Shown: positions 11,881-20,097, counted from the first letter of the stretch. The stretch: DNA of 48,754 bases from an uncultured Paracoccaceae bacterium (GCA_937922155.1 CAKZVL010000010.1:1-48754), one strand, 5' to 3'. Notes: generated from the sequence alone by a model not told the origin. A program made the numbers and translations.

Positions 11881-12474
11881 TCAGATCAATTTCACACCCG
11901 CATTCTGCATCGCCGACTGCGCCCCAACAAGAGAGCCGTCAAAATCAATCGCGCGGCACAAATCCTGGCGGACGGTGACCTCAAACCCTAACTTCGCGGC
12001 ATCTACAGCCGAATAATGCACACAAAAATCCAGCGCGAGGCCCACAAACGTCAGCGTCTTGATCTGACGTGCGCGCAGATACCCATCAAGCCCGGTGGGC
12101 GTAACATGATCATTTTCGAAAAAGGCGGAATAGCTGTCGATCGCGGGGTTGAATCCTTTGCGGATGATCAAATCCCCGTCCATGCGCAAGTCGCGATGAA
12201 AGGCGGCCCCATCTGTCAATTGTATACAATGATCCGGCCACAACACCTGTGGGCCATAAGGCATGTCAATCACACTCATCGGATCCACCCCTTGATGGGA
12301 TGAGGCAAAGGAGGAATGTCCAGCAGGGTGCCAATCTTGCGTCAGGATTACAGCGTCAAAGGCCTCCATCAGTGCGTTGATGCCGGGGACAATCTCATCC
12401 GCTTCGGGCACGGCCAAAGCGCCGCCGGGGCAAAAATCATTCTGAACGTCGATTACGATCAGGGCATTTGTCAT
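11881..12474 (-). CDS. pncA: Nicotinamidase PncA
   Basis: Hydrolyses nicotinamide to nicotinate for NAD salvage. The 197-residue isochorismatase-fold protein has the catalytic triad Asp9 (LIVIDVQNDF), Lys in IIRKGFNP and Cys in GLALDFCVHYSA, plus the metal-binding Asp/His in TQDWHPAGHSSF. It lies 31 bp upstream of the aldolase gene on the same strand, so it may start a three-gene transcript although the pathways differ. Its partner enzyme pncB lies about 4 kb away in the same window. Confidence 0.94.
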   Translation of the reverse strand: MTNALIVIDVQNDFCPGGALAVPEADEIVPGINALMEAFDAVILTQDWHPAGHSSFASSHQGVDPMSVIDMPYGPQVLWPDHCIQLTDGAAFHRDLRMDGDLIIRKGFNPAIDSYSAFFENDHVTPTGLDGYLRARQIKTLTFVGLALDFCVHYSAVDAAKLGFEVTVRQDLCRAIDFDGSLVGAQSAMQNAGVKLI

Positions 12475-12510
12475 CGGGCACTCCTTGCGCTTTGGCAGAC
12501 CCTATCGAAT

Positions 12511-12535
12511 GTAGGGTGGGTTTCAACCCACCTAC
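12511..12535. repeat. Small REP-like palindrome in the pncA-trhO divergent spacer
   Basis: Imperfect inverted repeat GTAGGGTGGGTT / AACCCACCTAC around TC, lying between the divergent pncA and trhO starts. Hairpins of the GTAGGGTGGG...CCCACCTAC type are, as I recall, dispersed in many proteobacterial genomes. I see only this copy here. Confidence 0.45.
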
Positions 12536-12571
12536 CTTGCCCGCGAGGCTTCTCGGGCTTAAGAAACGGAC

Positions 12572-13477
12572 ATGTTTACTGTCGCCGCCCTATATCATTT
12601 TACACGCTTCGATGACCTAGACGCCTTGCGCGATCCGTTGCTTGAATATTGCCGTGCAAATGATGTGCATGGCACCTTGCTCTTGGCACCCGAAGGGATC
12701 AACGGAACAATCGCGGGCCCGCGGGTCGGCATCGATGCTGTGCTGGACCATATCCGTGCATTGCCCGGTTGCGCATCGCTCGAACACAAAGAAAGCAGCG
12801 CAACAGTACCGCCCTTCAACCGTATGAAAGTCCGGATCAAGAAGGAAATTGTGACAATGGGCCAATCTGATGTCGATCCAACCCAAGACGTCGGACAATA
12901 CGTGGCCCCCGCCGATTGGAACGAACTGATCTCTGCCCCTGACGTCGCCGTAATCGACACACGCAACGACTACGAAGTCGCCATCGGTACCTTTGACGGT
13001 GCGATTGATCCGCAGACGAAGTCCTTTGGTGAATTTCCCGAATGGTGGGAAGCGAACAAAGACCGTTTTCACAACAAACGCATTGCAATGTTCTGTACCG
13101 GTGGGATTCGCTGCGAGAAATCGACAAACTTCCTCAAAGGACAAGGCGTCAAAGATGTCTATCACCTAAAAGGTGGCATCCTGAAATACCTCGAAGACGT
13201 CCCAGAAGAGACGTCCCAATGGAATGGCGATTGCTTTGTCTTCGATGCCCGCGTCAGCGTCGGACACGGGTTAAAGGAAGGTCCGCATGAACTCTGCCAT
13301 GCTTGTCGGCAACCGATCCTGCCGAACGATAAACAACGCCCAGAATACGAAGATGGCGTCAGTTGTCATCAATGTATCCACAATACGACCGACGATGCCA
13401 AATCCCGGTTCCGCGAACGTCAGAAACAAATCCGGCTGGCTGCGCAACGCGGTGTAAAGCACATGGGCGAAATCTAA
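12572..13477 (+). CDS. trhO: tRNA uridine(34) 5-hydroxylase TrhO (rhodanese-like)
   Basis: Oxygen-dependent hydroxylation of wobble U34 in certain tRNAs, the first step toward 5-(carboxy)methoxyuridine. The 301-residue protein has an acylphosphatase-like N-terminal domain ([16 protein letters not shown]) and a rhodanese domain with the active loop [11 protein letters not shown] near residues 170-180. A Cys-rich C-terminal segment (CHACRQP; CHQC) resembles a zinc finger. Formerly called YceA. The next gene starts 3 bp after its stop, forming an operon. Confidence 0.94.
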   Translation: MFTVAALYHFTRFDDLDALRDPLLEYCRANDVHGTLLLAPEGINGTIAGPRVGIDAVLDHIRALPGCASLEHKESSATVPPFNRMKVRIKKEIVTMGQSDVDPTQDVGQYVAPADWNELISAPDVAVIDTRNDYEVAIGTFDGAIDPQTKSFGEFPEWWEANKDRFHNKRIAMFCTGGIRCEKSTNFLKGQGVKDVYHLKGGILKYLEDVPEETSQWNGDCFVFDARVSVGHGLKEGPHELCHACRQPILPNDKQRPEYEDGVSCHQCIHNTTDDAKSRFRERQKQIRLAAQRGVKHMGEI

Positions 13478-13480
13478 TTG

Positions 13481-14542
13481 ATGAGGCCCGCGATCCCGCA
13501 GCTGATTACCCTTTCAATCGGGATCGTATCTGGAACGTTAAGCTTTTTTGCCGGGATGCCTTTGCCGTGGATGCTGGGATCAATGATCGGTGTGACGATT
13601 GCCGCGATGTCCGGCGTATCACTTGCCGCCCCAATGCGGCTACGGGCGATCTTTATTCCAATCATTGGGGTCATGCTTGGGTCTGCGATCACGGCTGATA
13701 TCATCTCGCAGATTGGCCTATGGGCCATCACGATGGCAATCTTGCCAATCGTTTTGGGGGCCATGGGCACTTTATCTTATCTCGTCTATCGGCGCATCGG
13801 TGGCTATGATCCTGTGACCGCCTTCTATTCCTGCATGCCCGGTGGTCTCAACGATATGGTCATCCTTGGCGAAGAAGCCGGGGGCGATGCCCGAAAAATC
13901 GCCTTGTCCCATGCCGCGCGAATCCTGATCGTGATCTTTTTCATTGCGATTATATTCGGACTGTTTTTCGGGATCAGCTCTGGTGAAGGTCGGCCCAAAT
14001 GGCTTGGCCTTATGTCGATTACATGGCTCGATTACGTCATTTTGGGAGGCTGTGCTTTGGCCGGCGGGCCGTTTGGCAAGGCGTTGCGCATGCCAGCGGC
14101 CGCGATTTTCGGGTCAATGGTTCTATCAGGTCTCGCCCATATGATCGGCTGGGTCACGGTTGCACCGCCGACGTTGTTCGTTATCGCTGCGCAGATTGTG
14201 ATGGGCACAGTGATCGGTTCACGTTTTGTTGGATCAACCCTTCGTGAAGTCGCGCGCGACCTGAAGCTGGCGGTTTTGGCGACTGCGCTGATGTTGACGG
14301 TTGGGTTTGGTCTGGCGGTTTGCATTTCATGGCTTGTGGACATGCCGATTGCGCAAATTTACCTTGCCTTTGCGCCCGGTGGGTTGACAGAGATGTCGTT
14401 ACTGACGCTGGCCATCGATCAAGACGTCGCCTTCGTCTCTGTCGCGCATTTGGTTCGGATCGCTTTGGTGATCGCTGTCGCGCCAATTGTGTTCCGACTT
14501 TTGTGCATTGGCCGCTTTACCCAAAGGCAAAGACCAGATTAG
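13481..14542 (+). CDS. AbrB-family membrane protein (putative transporter)
   Basis: Integral membrane protein of the AbrB/PF05145 family, often mislabelled ammonia monooxygenase. The 353 residues form about ten hydrophobic segments in two related halves, each with the family motif: PLPWMLGSMIG near the N-terminus with FYSCMPGGLNDMVILGEEAGGD, and MPAAAIFGSMVLSG with LAFAPGGLTEMSLLTLAIDQD in the second half. The ATG at 13481 was chosen over the preceding TTG. It lies 3 bp after trhO. Function is not established for the family; a transport role is inferred. Confidence 0.85.
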   Translation: MRPAIPQLITLSIGIVSGTLSFFAGMPLPWMLGSMIGVTIAAMSGVSLAAPMRLRAIFIPIIGVMLGSAITADIISQIGLWAITMAILPIVLGAMGTLSYLVYRRIGGYDPVTAFYSCMPGGLNDMVILGEEAGGDARKIALSHAARILIVIFFIAIIFGLFFGISSGEGRPKWLGLMSITWLDYVILGGCALAGGPFGKALRMPAAAIFGSMVLSGLAHMIGWVTVAPPTLFVIAAQIVMGTVIGSRFVGSTLREVARDLKLAVLATALMLTVGFGLAVCISWLVDMPIAQIYLAFAPGGLTEMSLLTLAIDQDVAFVSVAHLVRIALVIAVAPIVFRLLCIGRFTQRQRPD

Positions 14543-14570
14543 TCTAGGCTGCAAATACGGAGCTTGCCCA

Positions 14571-15032
14571 ATGTTCGATGCCCTTCTTAATTTGTTCAAA
14601 CAAACAGACACCTACGAAACGCCATTGCCCGAGGCGGATGCGCGACATGCAGTCGGCGCCTTGATGGTTCGCGCTGCCAAAGCCGACAAGGCCTATCTGT
14701 TTGAAGAAGTCGAACAAATCGACCGCGTGCTTGCCGAACGCAACGATCTTAATGCGGTCGATGCTGCCAAAATGCGCGCCGCTTGTGAAAAGCTTGAAGA
14801 GGCGATGCCAAACACCGCGCAATTGGCAGAGATTGTGCGCAACGCCATCAGCGCCGCAGAAAAAGAAGCCACCGTTCGAGCTCTATGGACTGTGGTTCTG
14901 GTCGATGGCGTGGAGCACGAAGACGAAGACGAACTTATGCATCAAGTCGAAAACATACTTGGACTATCACCTGGCCTTGCCAAACGGCTCCACGACGAAG
15001 CTGTGGCACATAGTAGAACGTTCCGAGGATAA
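14571..15032 (+). CDS. TerB-like protein
   Basis: Small helical cytoplasmic protein of the TerB/DjlA N-terminal domain type, linked in some bacteria to tellurite resistance, though its role here is unknown. The 153 residues contain the duplicated acidic helix pattern of the family: VGALMVRAAKADKAYLFEE near residues 24-42 and ALWTVVLVDGVEHEDEDELM near 105-124. The reading frame is open from 14487, but GGAG at 14559-14562 and the typical MFDALLNLF start favour the ATG at 14571. It ends the trhO operon and is followed by a terminator. Confidence 0.85.
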   Translation: MFDALLNLFKQTDTYETPLPEADARHAVGALMVRAAKADKAYLFEEVEQIDRVLAERNDLNAVDAAKMRAACEKLEEAMPNTAQLAEIVRNAISAAEKEATVRALWTVVLVDGVEHEDEDELMHQVENILGLSPGLAKRLHDEAVAHSRTFRG

Positions 15033-15040
15033 GCCCTAAC

Positions 15041-15072
15041 AAAAAAGGGCCCATCAAACTGATGAGCCCTTT
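15041..15072. terminator. Bidirectional terminator between terB-like and VPLPA genes
   Basis: Stem AAAGGGC (15044-15050) / GCCCTTT (15066-15072) extended by CATCA/TGATG after one mismatch, loop AAC. A run of six A at 15041-15046 gives the U tract on the minus strand; on the plus strand TTT follows. It serves the two convergent genes. Confidence 0.75.
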
Positions 15073-15094
15073 GAAACTTTTGTATGTTTAAACC

Positions 15095-15922
15095 TTAGCC
15101 GCGGCGACGGAAGCCTGCAAAGCTCAGCAAACCAGCGCCCAAAAGAAGGCTAGACATCGGCAATGGAACAGCCGCGATTTCGAACGTTGCAAAGTCGGCC
15201 GCAGCGATGCGTTCTGTTCCAGCAGATCCGTTGTTATCATTGTCACCAACGAAGAACGAAATGATCGAAGCGGTTGGCAAACCAACAAAGTTGAACAGGT
15301 ATTCTGCATTATTGCCGTTTGTCGCAGCGTCAAAGCTCAGCGTTTCACTCGCAATCAGGTTTCCACTCACGCCGTCGTAAACACCAACGGATGCATCCGG
15401 TGCGTTCAGCGCGCCACCCTCTAGGTCAAGCAAAACAGCAGAGAATGTGCCAAGCAGGTTGTTGTTCAAAGCAAAGCTCAGAACTGTTCTGCTGGTGGAA
15501 GAGATGACTGTGCTTGTGTCAACGCCCCATGCATTCGAAGCGGCTGAACCTTGTGACGTACCGTTGCCGCCATTTGCAGCAGAGGCTTCATAGACAACGC
15601 CAGATGCAGCATCCGCGCCGGGTGCCGTTGCCGCTGGACCGCCAGTCCCTGCGAAAGTTGATTCATATGCTGTAAATGATGTTCCAGCTGCGTTGCTGGA
15701 CAATACAGAAGCGCCAGACGCGTTATTAGCCAGCATTGGCTCTAGGAAATAGTCGTATGTCAAAGCAGGGTTTAGACCTGCCGCAACGCCAACTGGCTGA
15801 GTTCCGACAGTATTGCTGCCGGTGCCGCCATCGTTAAGGGCGCTGTAAGAAATTGTTGCTGCGTTGGCAGAAAGACTCATGCCAAACGTCATTGTAGCCG
15901 CGATAAGAAGCGCATTTTTCAT
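15095..15922 (-). CDS. Secreted protein with VPLPA-CTERM sorting tail
   Basis: Probable exported surface protein. The 275 residues start with a signal peptide (MKNALLIAATMTFGMSLSANA, cleavage after ANA near 21), continue with a Ser/Gly/Ala/Asn-rich beta-type body and end with VPLPMSSLLLGAGLLSFAGFRRRG. That tail has the three parts of VPLPA/PEP-CTERM signals: a short Pro motif, a hydrophobic span and a basic end. In Rhodobacteraceae such tails are processed by an exosortase (XrtD class), none of which lies in this window. The VGDNDNNGS segment may bind calcium. I do not recognise the body. Confidence 0.85.
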   Translation of the reverse strand: MKNALLIAATMTFGMSLSANAATISYSALNDGGTGSNTVGTQPVGVAAGLNPALTYDYFLEPMLANNASGASVLSSNAAGTSFTAYESTFAGTGGPAATAPGADAASGVVYEASAANGGNGTSQGSAASNAWGVDTSTVISSTSRTVLSFALNNNLLGTFSAVLLDLEGGALNAPDASVGVYDGVSGNLIASETLSFDAATNGNNAEYLFNFVGLPTASIISFFVGDNDNNGSAGTERIAAADFATFEIAAVPLPMSSLLLGAGLLSFAGFRRRG

Positions 15923-16173
15923 TGGTAAACTCCAAAACTGTTAACTTCTGCATCTGGGGGAGATGCGGATGTGGCAGGATTACTTTCTGAATGTGGCGTA
16001 ACTGTGGCCAATCCAATTTTTGGAAACAATAAAACTAAAAATTCGCTGATTGTTTCTGGATTGATGTCAAGTGGTGCGGCAACCTGACAAAAATCGGCCA
16101 TACTGTCGCACACGGTTTTGCCTTGCTCATGGTCAACCACCTTGGCATGAATGTTTACCGTCAGGAGAAAACC

Positions 16174-17466
16174 ATGGTCGACATCGCCACCCGCGTCTGG
16201 AATCACAAATGGAAGATCGATCCGATTGTACGGTCGCTCATCGACACGGATTTCTATAAATTGCTGATGTGCCAATCGGTGTTCCGCAACAAACCGGATA
16301 CGCAGGTCACTTTCTCTTTGATCAACCGTGCCAAACACATCCCCTTGGCCAAACTTGTGGATGAAGGAGAGTTGCGCGAACAGCTTGACCACATACGCTC
16401 TCTCTCGCTGACTCGCGGGGAAAGCACTTGGATGCGCGGGAACACGTTCTATGGAAAACGCTCGATGTTCTCGCCTGAATTTATGGATTGGTTCGAAAAC
16501 CTTGCGCTGCCCGCCTACCATCTGGAAACGGTGGGCGATCAATATGAACTCACGTTTGAGGGAACTTGGCCCGAAGTCATGCTTTGGGAAATTCCGGCCC
16601 TTGCGGTGCTGATGGAACTGCGCGGCCGCGCGGTACTTGGCGACATGGGGCGGTTCGAACTTCAGGTGCTGTACGCACGGGCAATGACAAAAGTCTGGGA
16701 AAAAGTCGAACGACTGAAAACCGTGCCCGACCTGCGCATCGCCGATTTCGGCACCCGACGCCGACATTCTTTTCTATGGCAAGACTGGTGCGTGCAAGCG
16801 ATGTCCGAAGGTTTGAACGAAAAATTCGTTGGAACCTCCAACTGCCTGATCGCCAAGAACCGGGATATGGAGGCGATTGGCACAAACGCCCATGAACTTC
16901 CTATGGTCTATTCCGCATTGGCCAAAGACGACGCCGAACTAGCGCAAGCGCCCTATGATGTGCTGCGCGATTGGCAGGCGGAACATGACGGCAACCTGCG
17001 TATCATCCTGCCCGACACCTACGGCACACAAGGGTTCCTTGATAACGCGCCGGATTGGCTCAACAACTGGACAGGCATCCGCGTGGATAGCGGCGACCCC
17101 GCAACAGCCGGCGAAGTCGCGATCCAATGGTGGAAAGACCGTGGCGAGGACCCCAAGAAAAAGCTGGTGATCTTTTCAGATGGTTTGGACGTGGAAAAGG
17201 TCGAAGAACTCCAAGCCCAATTCGCAGGCCGCGTGCGCGTGTCGTTTGGTTGGGGAACGATGCTGACCAACGATTTTAAAGGACTCACCGAAGGCGACAG
17301 CCTCGCCCCGTTTTCACTGGTGTGCAAAGCGGTGCAGGCGAACGGAAAGCCAACGGTGAAGCTCAGCGATAATCCGAAGAAGGCGATGGGACCGGAGTGT
17401 GAGGTTGAAAGGTATAAGCGGGTGTTCGGCGTCGGGGAGCAGGACGAGGTTGAGGTGGTGGTTTAG
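16174..17466 (+). CDS. pncB: Nicotinate phosphoribosyltransferase
   Basis: Converts nicotinate and PRPP to nicotinate mononucleotide in the Preiss-Handler route to NAD. The 430-residue product has the N-terminal SLIDTDFYKLLMCQSVF segment, FGTRRRHSF, the phosphorylated His in IGTNAHELPM and the PRPP-site segments IRVDSGDP and LVIFSDGLDV. ATG at 16174 follows AGGAG; earlier in-frame starts from 16123 lack this. It works with PncA (11881-12474), though the two are not in one operon here. The 251 bp before it hold nothing I recognise. Confidence 0.96.
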   Translation: MVDIATRVWNHKWKIDPIVRSLIDTDFYKLLMCQSVFRNKPDTQVTFSLINRAKHIPLAKLVDEGELREQLDHIRSLSLTRGESTWMRGNTFYGKRSMFSPEFMDWFENLALPAYHLETVGDQYELTFEGTWPEVMLWEIPALAVLMELRGRAVLGDMGRFELQVLYARAMTKVWEKVERLKTVPDLRIADFGTRRRHSFLWQDWCVQAMSEGLNEKFVGTSNCLIAKNRDMEAIGTNAHELPMVYSALAKDDAELAQAPYDVLRDWQAEHDGNLRIILPDTYGTQGFLDNAPDWLNNWTGIRVDSGDPATAGEVAIQWWKDRGEDPKKKLVIFSDGLDVEKVEELQAQFAGRVRVSFGWGTMLTNDFKGLTEGDSLAPFSLVCKAVQANGKPTVKLSDNPKKAMGPECEVERYKRVFGVGEQDEVEVVV

Positions 17467-17588
17467 TCCGCATTGCCGGCCGTTAACGGTGAATTCGTTG
17501 GTTCGTGAAAATGTCAAAAAACAGTCTCGTTTCGGCGATTCTGCCGTGCTACGATTGCGAATCACTTGGTTGTAGGGAGGCCAAAGTA

Positions 17589-17783
17589 ATGAATGACAGG
17601 CTTAGTCAACTACAAGAATTAAAAATAATTGGGGAAGCGGTCGTGGGTGATCAGCAAGGCTATGAAGCAGAAGTAGTAAGTAGCACCACTAATGATCTTG
17701 ATTTTTCGGGTTATGGAGCGTTCACTCCCATAACTATTGGATCATCAACGGTTTTTGGAAATGCCAACTTGGAACGAGATTAA
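17589..17783 (+). CDS. Small hypothetical protein before the protease pseudogene
   Basis: A 64-residue ORF starting at the ATG preceded by TAGGGAGG (17573-17580). It begins MNDRLSQLQELKIIGEAVVG, has no signal peptide or membrane segment, and is rich in Ser/Thr/Gly in its second half. Its last 23 bases overlap the start of the serine protease pseudogene (ATG at 17761), so the two were probably translated together. Base composition is lower in GC than the neighbours. I do not recognise it. Confidence 0.5.
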   Translation: MNDRLSQLQELKIIGEAVVGDQQGYEAEVVSSTTNDLDFSGYGAFTPITIGSSTVFGNANLERD

Positions 17784-18662
17784 TTTAGAAATTGATGGAA
17801 TCGGCACGGCCGATGCCTGTGACACTACCAGAAACAAGTACCTTTCGCTGCTTGAACAGCAGGTGGGTCGGAATGTAATCGCATACTATTCTGGTTTTTT
17901 ACAAAAGCGAGCCCCTGACGGACGCATACACCCTGAGACAGCTATCACAGACCTTGATATGAATGGAATGATGGCGGTGGTCACAATCTAGATCGATCCA
18001 AAGGTCTAGACCTTATCCTTCATACTCCTGGTGGAGGTGTTGAAGCTGGTAGAGCTCTCGTTGAGTATCTTTTTAAGATGTTCGATAGGGATATCAGAGT
18101 AATTGTTCCTCACATGGCGATGTCGGTAGGCACAATGATTGCATGTGCATCCACTGAGATAATTCTTGCGAAACACTCGTGCCTTGGTCCAACGGATCCT
18201 CAGGTTCGGGGTCACCCAGCGATGGGAGTCCTTGCGGAGGTCGAAAGAGCCATTTTCGAAGTGAAAAAGGAGCCAATGAAGCAAATCCTCTATCAACAGA
18301 TTTTTGCGAAGTATCCTCCTGCTTTCATTCTGGATTGTGAAAGATCAGTTCAACATTCCCGGGAAATGGTGCTCGAATGGCTGAAAACTGGAATGTTCTC
18401 AAAATGCGATGATCCTAACGCCGAAGCAGAGAAGACAATTTCCGCTTTGATGGACTACGAAGGAACGGCGGAACATAGTCATCACTTCTTATTCGATCAA
18501 TGTCAGGAAATGGGACTCAATGTTACGCAACTTGAACAAGATCAGGATTTGCAGGAAAGTGTTCTGAGTGTACACCATACTTTCGTTGCGACTTTTGCTC
18601 GAATGAATGCGATTAAGATCATTCAGAATACGGGAGATGGAATTTGGACGGTTGCTGCCTAA
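17761..18662 (+). pseudogene. Frameshifted serine protease of the SDH/ClpP-class (PF01972-like)
   Basis: Remains of a serine dehydrogenase proteinase-type (SDH_sah, ClpP fold) gene. The first frame gives MPTWNEINLEIDGIGTADA through VGRNVIAYYSGFLQKRA and ends at a TAG at 17989. The second frame resumes from base 17982 as HNLDRSKGLDLILHTPGGG and runs to 18662. One base is missing near 17980 (GTG-GT then CAC). The catalytic Ser in MAMSVGTMIA (codon 18123-18125) and the HTPGGG oxyanion strand survive. Without the lesion the product would be about 300 residues. AT-richer composition than the neighbours points to horizontal origin. A sequencing error would be the alternative. Confidence 0.8.
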
Positions 18663-18689
18663 ATTAGGAATGGCCCAAAAATAGCGTGT

Positions 18690-19103
18690 CTATTCCTCCA
18701 CCTTCCCCCGCAACTTCTTCACCGCCCCGCGCACCTTCTTCCCCTCCAACCGACGCCTCACGGACCCATAAGTCGGCTTCGTCTTAAGCCGCCGCTTGGG
18801 CACCTCGCAGGCTGCTTTCACCAATTCCGCCAACCGCTCCCGCGCAATTTCTCTATTCCGCGCTTGATGCCGGGTCTCTTGCACAAAAATCACCACCGCG
18901 CCGTCATTCGTCCAACGCCGCCCCGCCAACCGCTTCAACCGCCGCTTCACGGCATCGGGCAAATTTGGGGACCGCTCCGCCTCAAAGCGCAGCTCGACAG
19001 CGGAACTCACTTTGTTCACATTCTGCCCACCAGGGCCGGAGGCACGCACAAAGGTCTCGGTCAATTCCCAGTCTTGTAATGTGATTTTGTCGTTGATGAT
19101 CAT
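18690..19103 (-). CDS. arfB: Alternative ribosome-rescue factor ArfB
   Basis: Peptidyl-tRNA hydrolase that releases stalled ribosomes lacking a stop codon. The 137 residues contain the catalytic GGQ in FVRASGPGGQNVNKVSSAVELRF (residues 20-42) and the long basic C-terminal tail (KPTYGSVRRRLEGKKVRGAVKKLRGK) that enters the empty mRNA channel. Length suits ArfB (YaeJ) rather than a full release factor. It is the last gene of a minus-strand series and has its own 347-bp upstream spacer with an 11-bp-phased repeat array and a structured small transcript (listed separately). Confidence 0.95.
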   Translation of the reverse strand: MIINDKITLQDWELTETFVRASGPGGQNVNKVSSAVELRFEAERSPNLPDAVKRRLKRLAGRRWTNDGAVVIFVQETRHQARNREIARERLAELVKAACEVPKRRLKTKPTYGSVRRRLEGKKVRGAVKKLRGKVEE

Positions 19104-19144
19104 CTTGCCTCAAATACTCAAAAAACAGCAAATGCACAAACGCG

Positions 19145-19184
19145 GTGTACGCTCTGTGCACAGGCTGTGTACCGGGTGTGACAA
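19145..19184 (-). promoter_or_regulatory. Four-unit, 11-bp-phased repeat array upstream of arfB
   Basis: Read on the minus strand the units are CCTTGTCAC, ACCCGGTACAC, AGCCTGTGCAC and AGAGCGTACAC, each ending in CAC; the CAC triplets (plus coordinates 19178, 19167, 19156, 19145) are spaced exactly 11 bp. The array ends 41 bp before the arfB ATG. A second array of the same pattern and orientation lies at 34231-34268. This looks like a cooperative binding site on one DNA face; I do not recognise the regulator. Confidence 0.7.
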
Positions 19185-19207
19185 GGAATTTTGCCCAATC
19201 GGCATGG

Positions 19208-19241
19208 AAAAAGGGCTACCCCGGCGATGGGATAGCCCTTT
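19208..19241 (-). terminator. Strong terminator of the small transcript between queQ and arfB
   Basis: Stem AAAGGGCTA (19210-19218) / TAGCCCTTT (19233-19241), extended inward by CCC/GGG. On the minus strand it is followed by a U tract (A run 19208-19212). It would end a minus-strand RNA beginning after the transporter gene. Confidence 0.75.
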
Positions 19242-19305
19242 CCTGATGATGCGGAGGTGGGTCGGTTAGGACATCCACCTTGGGTTGGTTACACTAAGGT
19301 TTGCC

Positions 19306-19362
19306 CTAGTACCGCGTCCCCCAAGTTGTCCCGACACACTTCTCCAATACCTCATGATGCAC
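19306..19362 (-). CDS. Possible 18-codon small ORF with a full-length Shine-Dalgarno
   Basis: GTG start 7 nt after GGAGG within the 17-nt anti-16S match gives the peptide (M)HHEVLEKCVGTTWGTRY. A second start, ATG at 19355, opens another frame of 29 codons (MRYWRSVSGQLGGRGTRAN...) to 19266. The spacing favours the GTG frame. No homolog comes to mind; the ORF may be a leader peptide or ribosome-loading site rather than a functional protein. Confidence 0.3.
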   Translation of the reverse strand: MHHEVLEKCVGTTWGTRY

Positions 19363-19450
19363 TGGATCACCTCCTTTCAAATGTTTCGCCTGAAACAGAG
19401 GTTGCCATAGATTTGGTTCAAATCAAGTAAATTCTGACACTATCTCGTAT

Positions 19451-20086
19451 CTAAGCCTTCGACGTCGCAAAATGCCCAACAAGTATGCGAAACGGAATAA
19501 GCGCAATAAGGGCGATACTCACCTTCACGCACCAATCCACGCCAGCGGTTCCGATCCAGCGCGTGAGGTCGGTGCCAAAGGGCGTTGCGACGACTTCGTT
19601 GAAAAAGTCCGTGTTGTGATCCACGCCCAATAGGGCTGACATAGTGCCCGAAAACGCGATGAAAAAGAATAAGGCCGTATCAATCGTTGATCCGATTAAG
19701 GTTGATGCCAAAGGTGCCTTCCACCAAGTTGTGCTGCGAAGTCGGTTAAAGACTGAAATATCAACCAGTTGCGCAACCAAAAATGCTGTCGCCGAACCGA
19801 TGGCAACGCGCAGCGTCACCGCGGGTGCCATGAAATCAGGCGCAATTTCCACCATAACAAAGGTGCCGATAAAAGAACAGATGATCCCAACAACAAATCC
19901 GAACAGCACGACCTTGCGTGCTGCCTCCCTCCCGTGCAAGCGGTTCATGATGTCGGTTACAAGGAAGGCAAAAGGATAGGTAAACGCTCCCCACGTCAGC
20001 CAGTCACCAACAAAAAACTGAACAAGGATGTTAGAGGCGACGACAATCGCGGCCATGGCAAGAATGCCGGGAAGAAGACGTGTCAT
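19451..20086 (-). CDS. yhhQ: Queuosine precursor transporter (YhhQ/QueQ, VUT family)
   Basis: Inner-membrane importer of queuosine precursors such as preQ0/preQ1 for tRNA modification. The 211-residue protein has about six hydrophobic helices and the family motifs FTYPFAFLVTDIMNRLHGREAAR (N-terminal half), ATAFLVAQLVDISVFNRLR and STLIGSTIDTALFFFIAFSG. The ATG at 20086 gives MTRLLPGILAM directly before TM1; an in-frame start at 20131 would add 15 non-family residues. The 79-bp leader can form two mutually exclusive hairpins (see regulatory feature). Confidence 0.92.
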   Translation of the reverse strand: MTRLLPGILAMAAIVVASNILVQFFVGDWLTWGAFTYPFAFLVTDIMNRLHGREAARKVVLFGFVVGIICSFIGTFVMVEIAPDFMAPAVTLRVAIGSATAFLVAQLVDISVFNRLRSTTWWKAPLASTLIGSTIDTALFFFIAFSGTMSALLGVDHNTDFFNEVVATPFGTDLTRWIGTAGVDWCVKVSIALIALIPFRILVGHFATSKA

Positions 20087-20097
20087 GATGTGAATCC

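Larger units (their letters stand above)
19208..19400 (-). ncRNA. Candidate structured small RNA / small mRNA
   Basis: Minus-strand element between the transporter stop (19451) and the arfB array. Features in order: hairpin GTTTC/GAAAC (19383-19396); GAAAGGAGGTGATCCAG (19378-19362), fully complementary to the 16S rRNA 3' end; a short GTG ORF; nested helices GTCGG/CCGAC (19335-19331 with 19265-19261), GACA/TGTC, CTTGGG/CCCAAG (19325-19320 with 19284-19279) and ACTAGGG/CCTTAGT with loop CAAA (19310-19293); then a terminator. The nested pairing spans the ORF. Not recognised as any known family; it could be a dual-function RNA or a leader-peptide gene. Confidence 0.5.

Noticed and set aside
15919-16767. 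282-codon minus-strand ORF across the pncB start
   Set aside because: Mostly antisense to pncB; no family features and poor start context.
19362-19378. Plus-strand match to the 16S rRNA 3' end as a remnant rRNA copy
   Set aside because: Only 17 nt match and flanking bases do not resemble 16S; the complement reading as a ribosome binding site explains it better.
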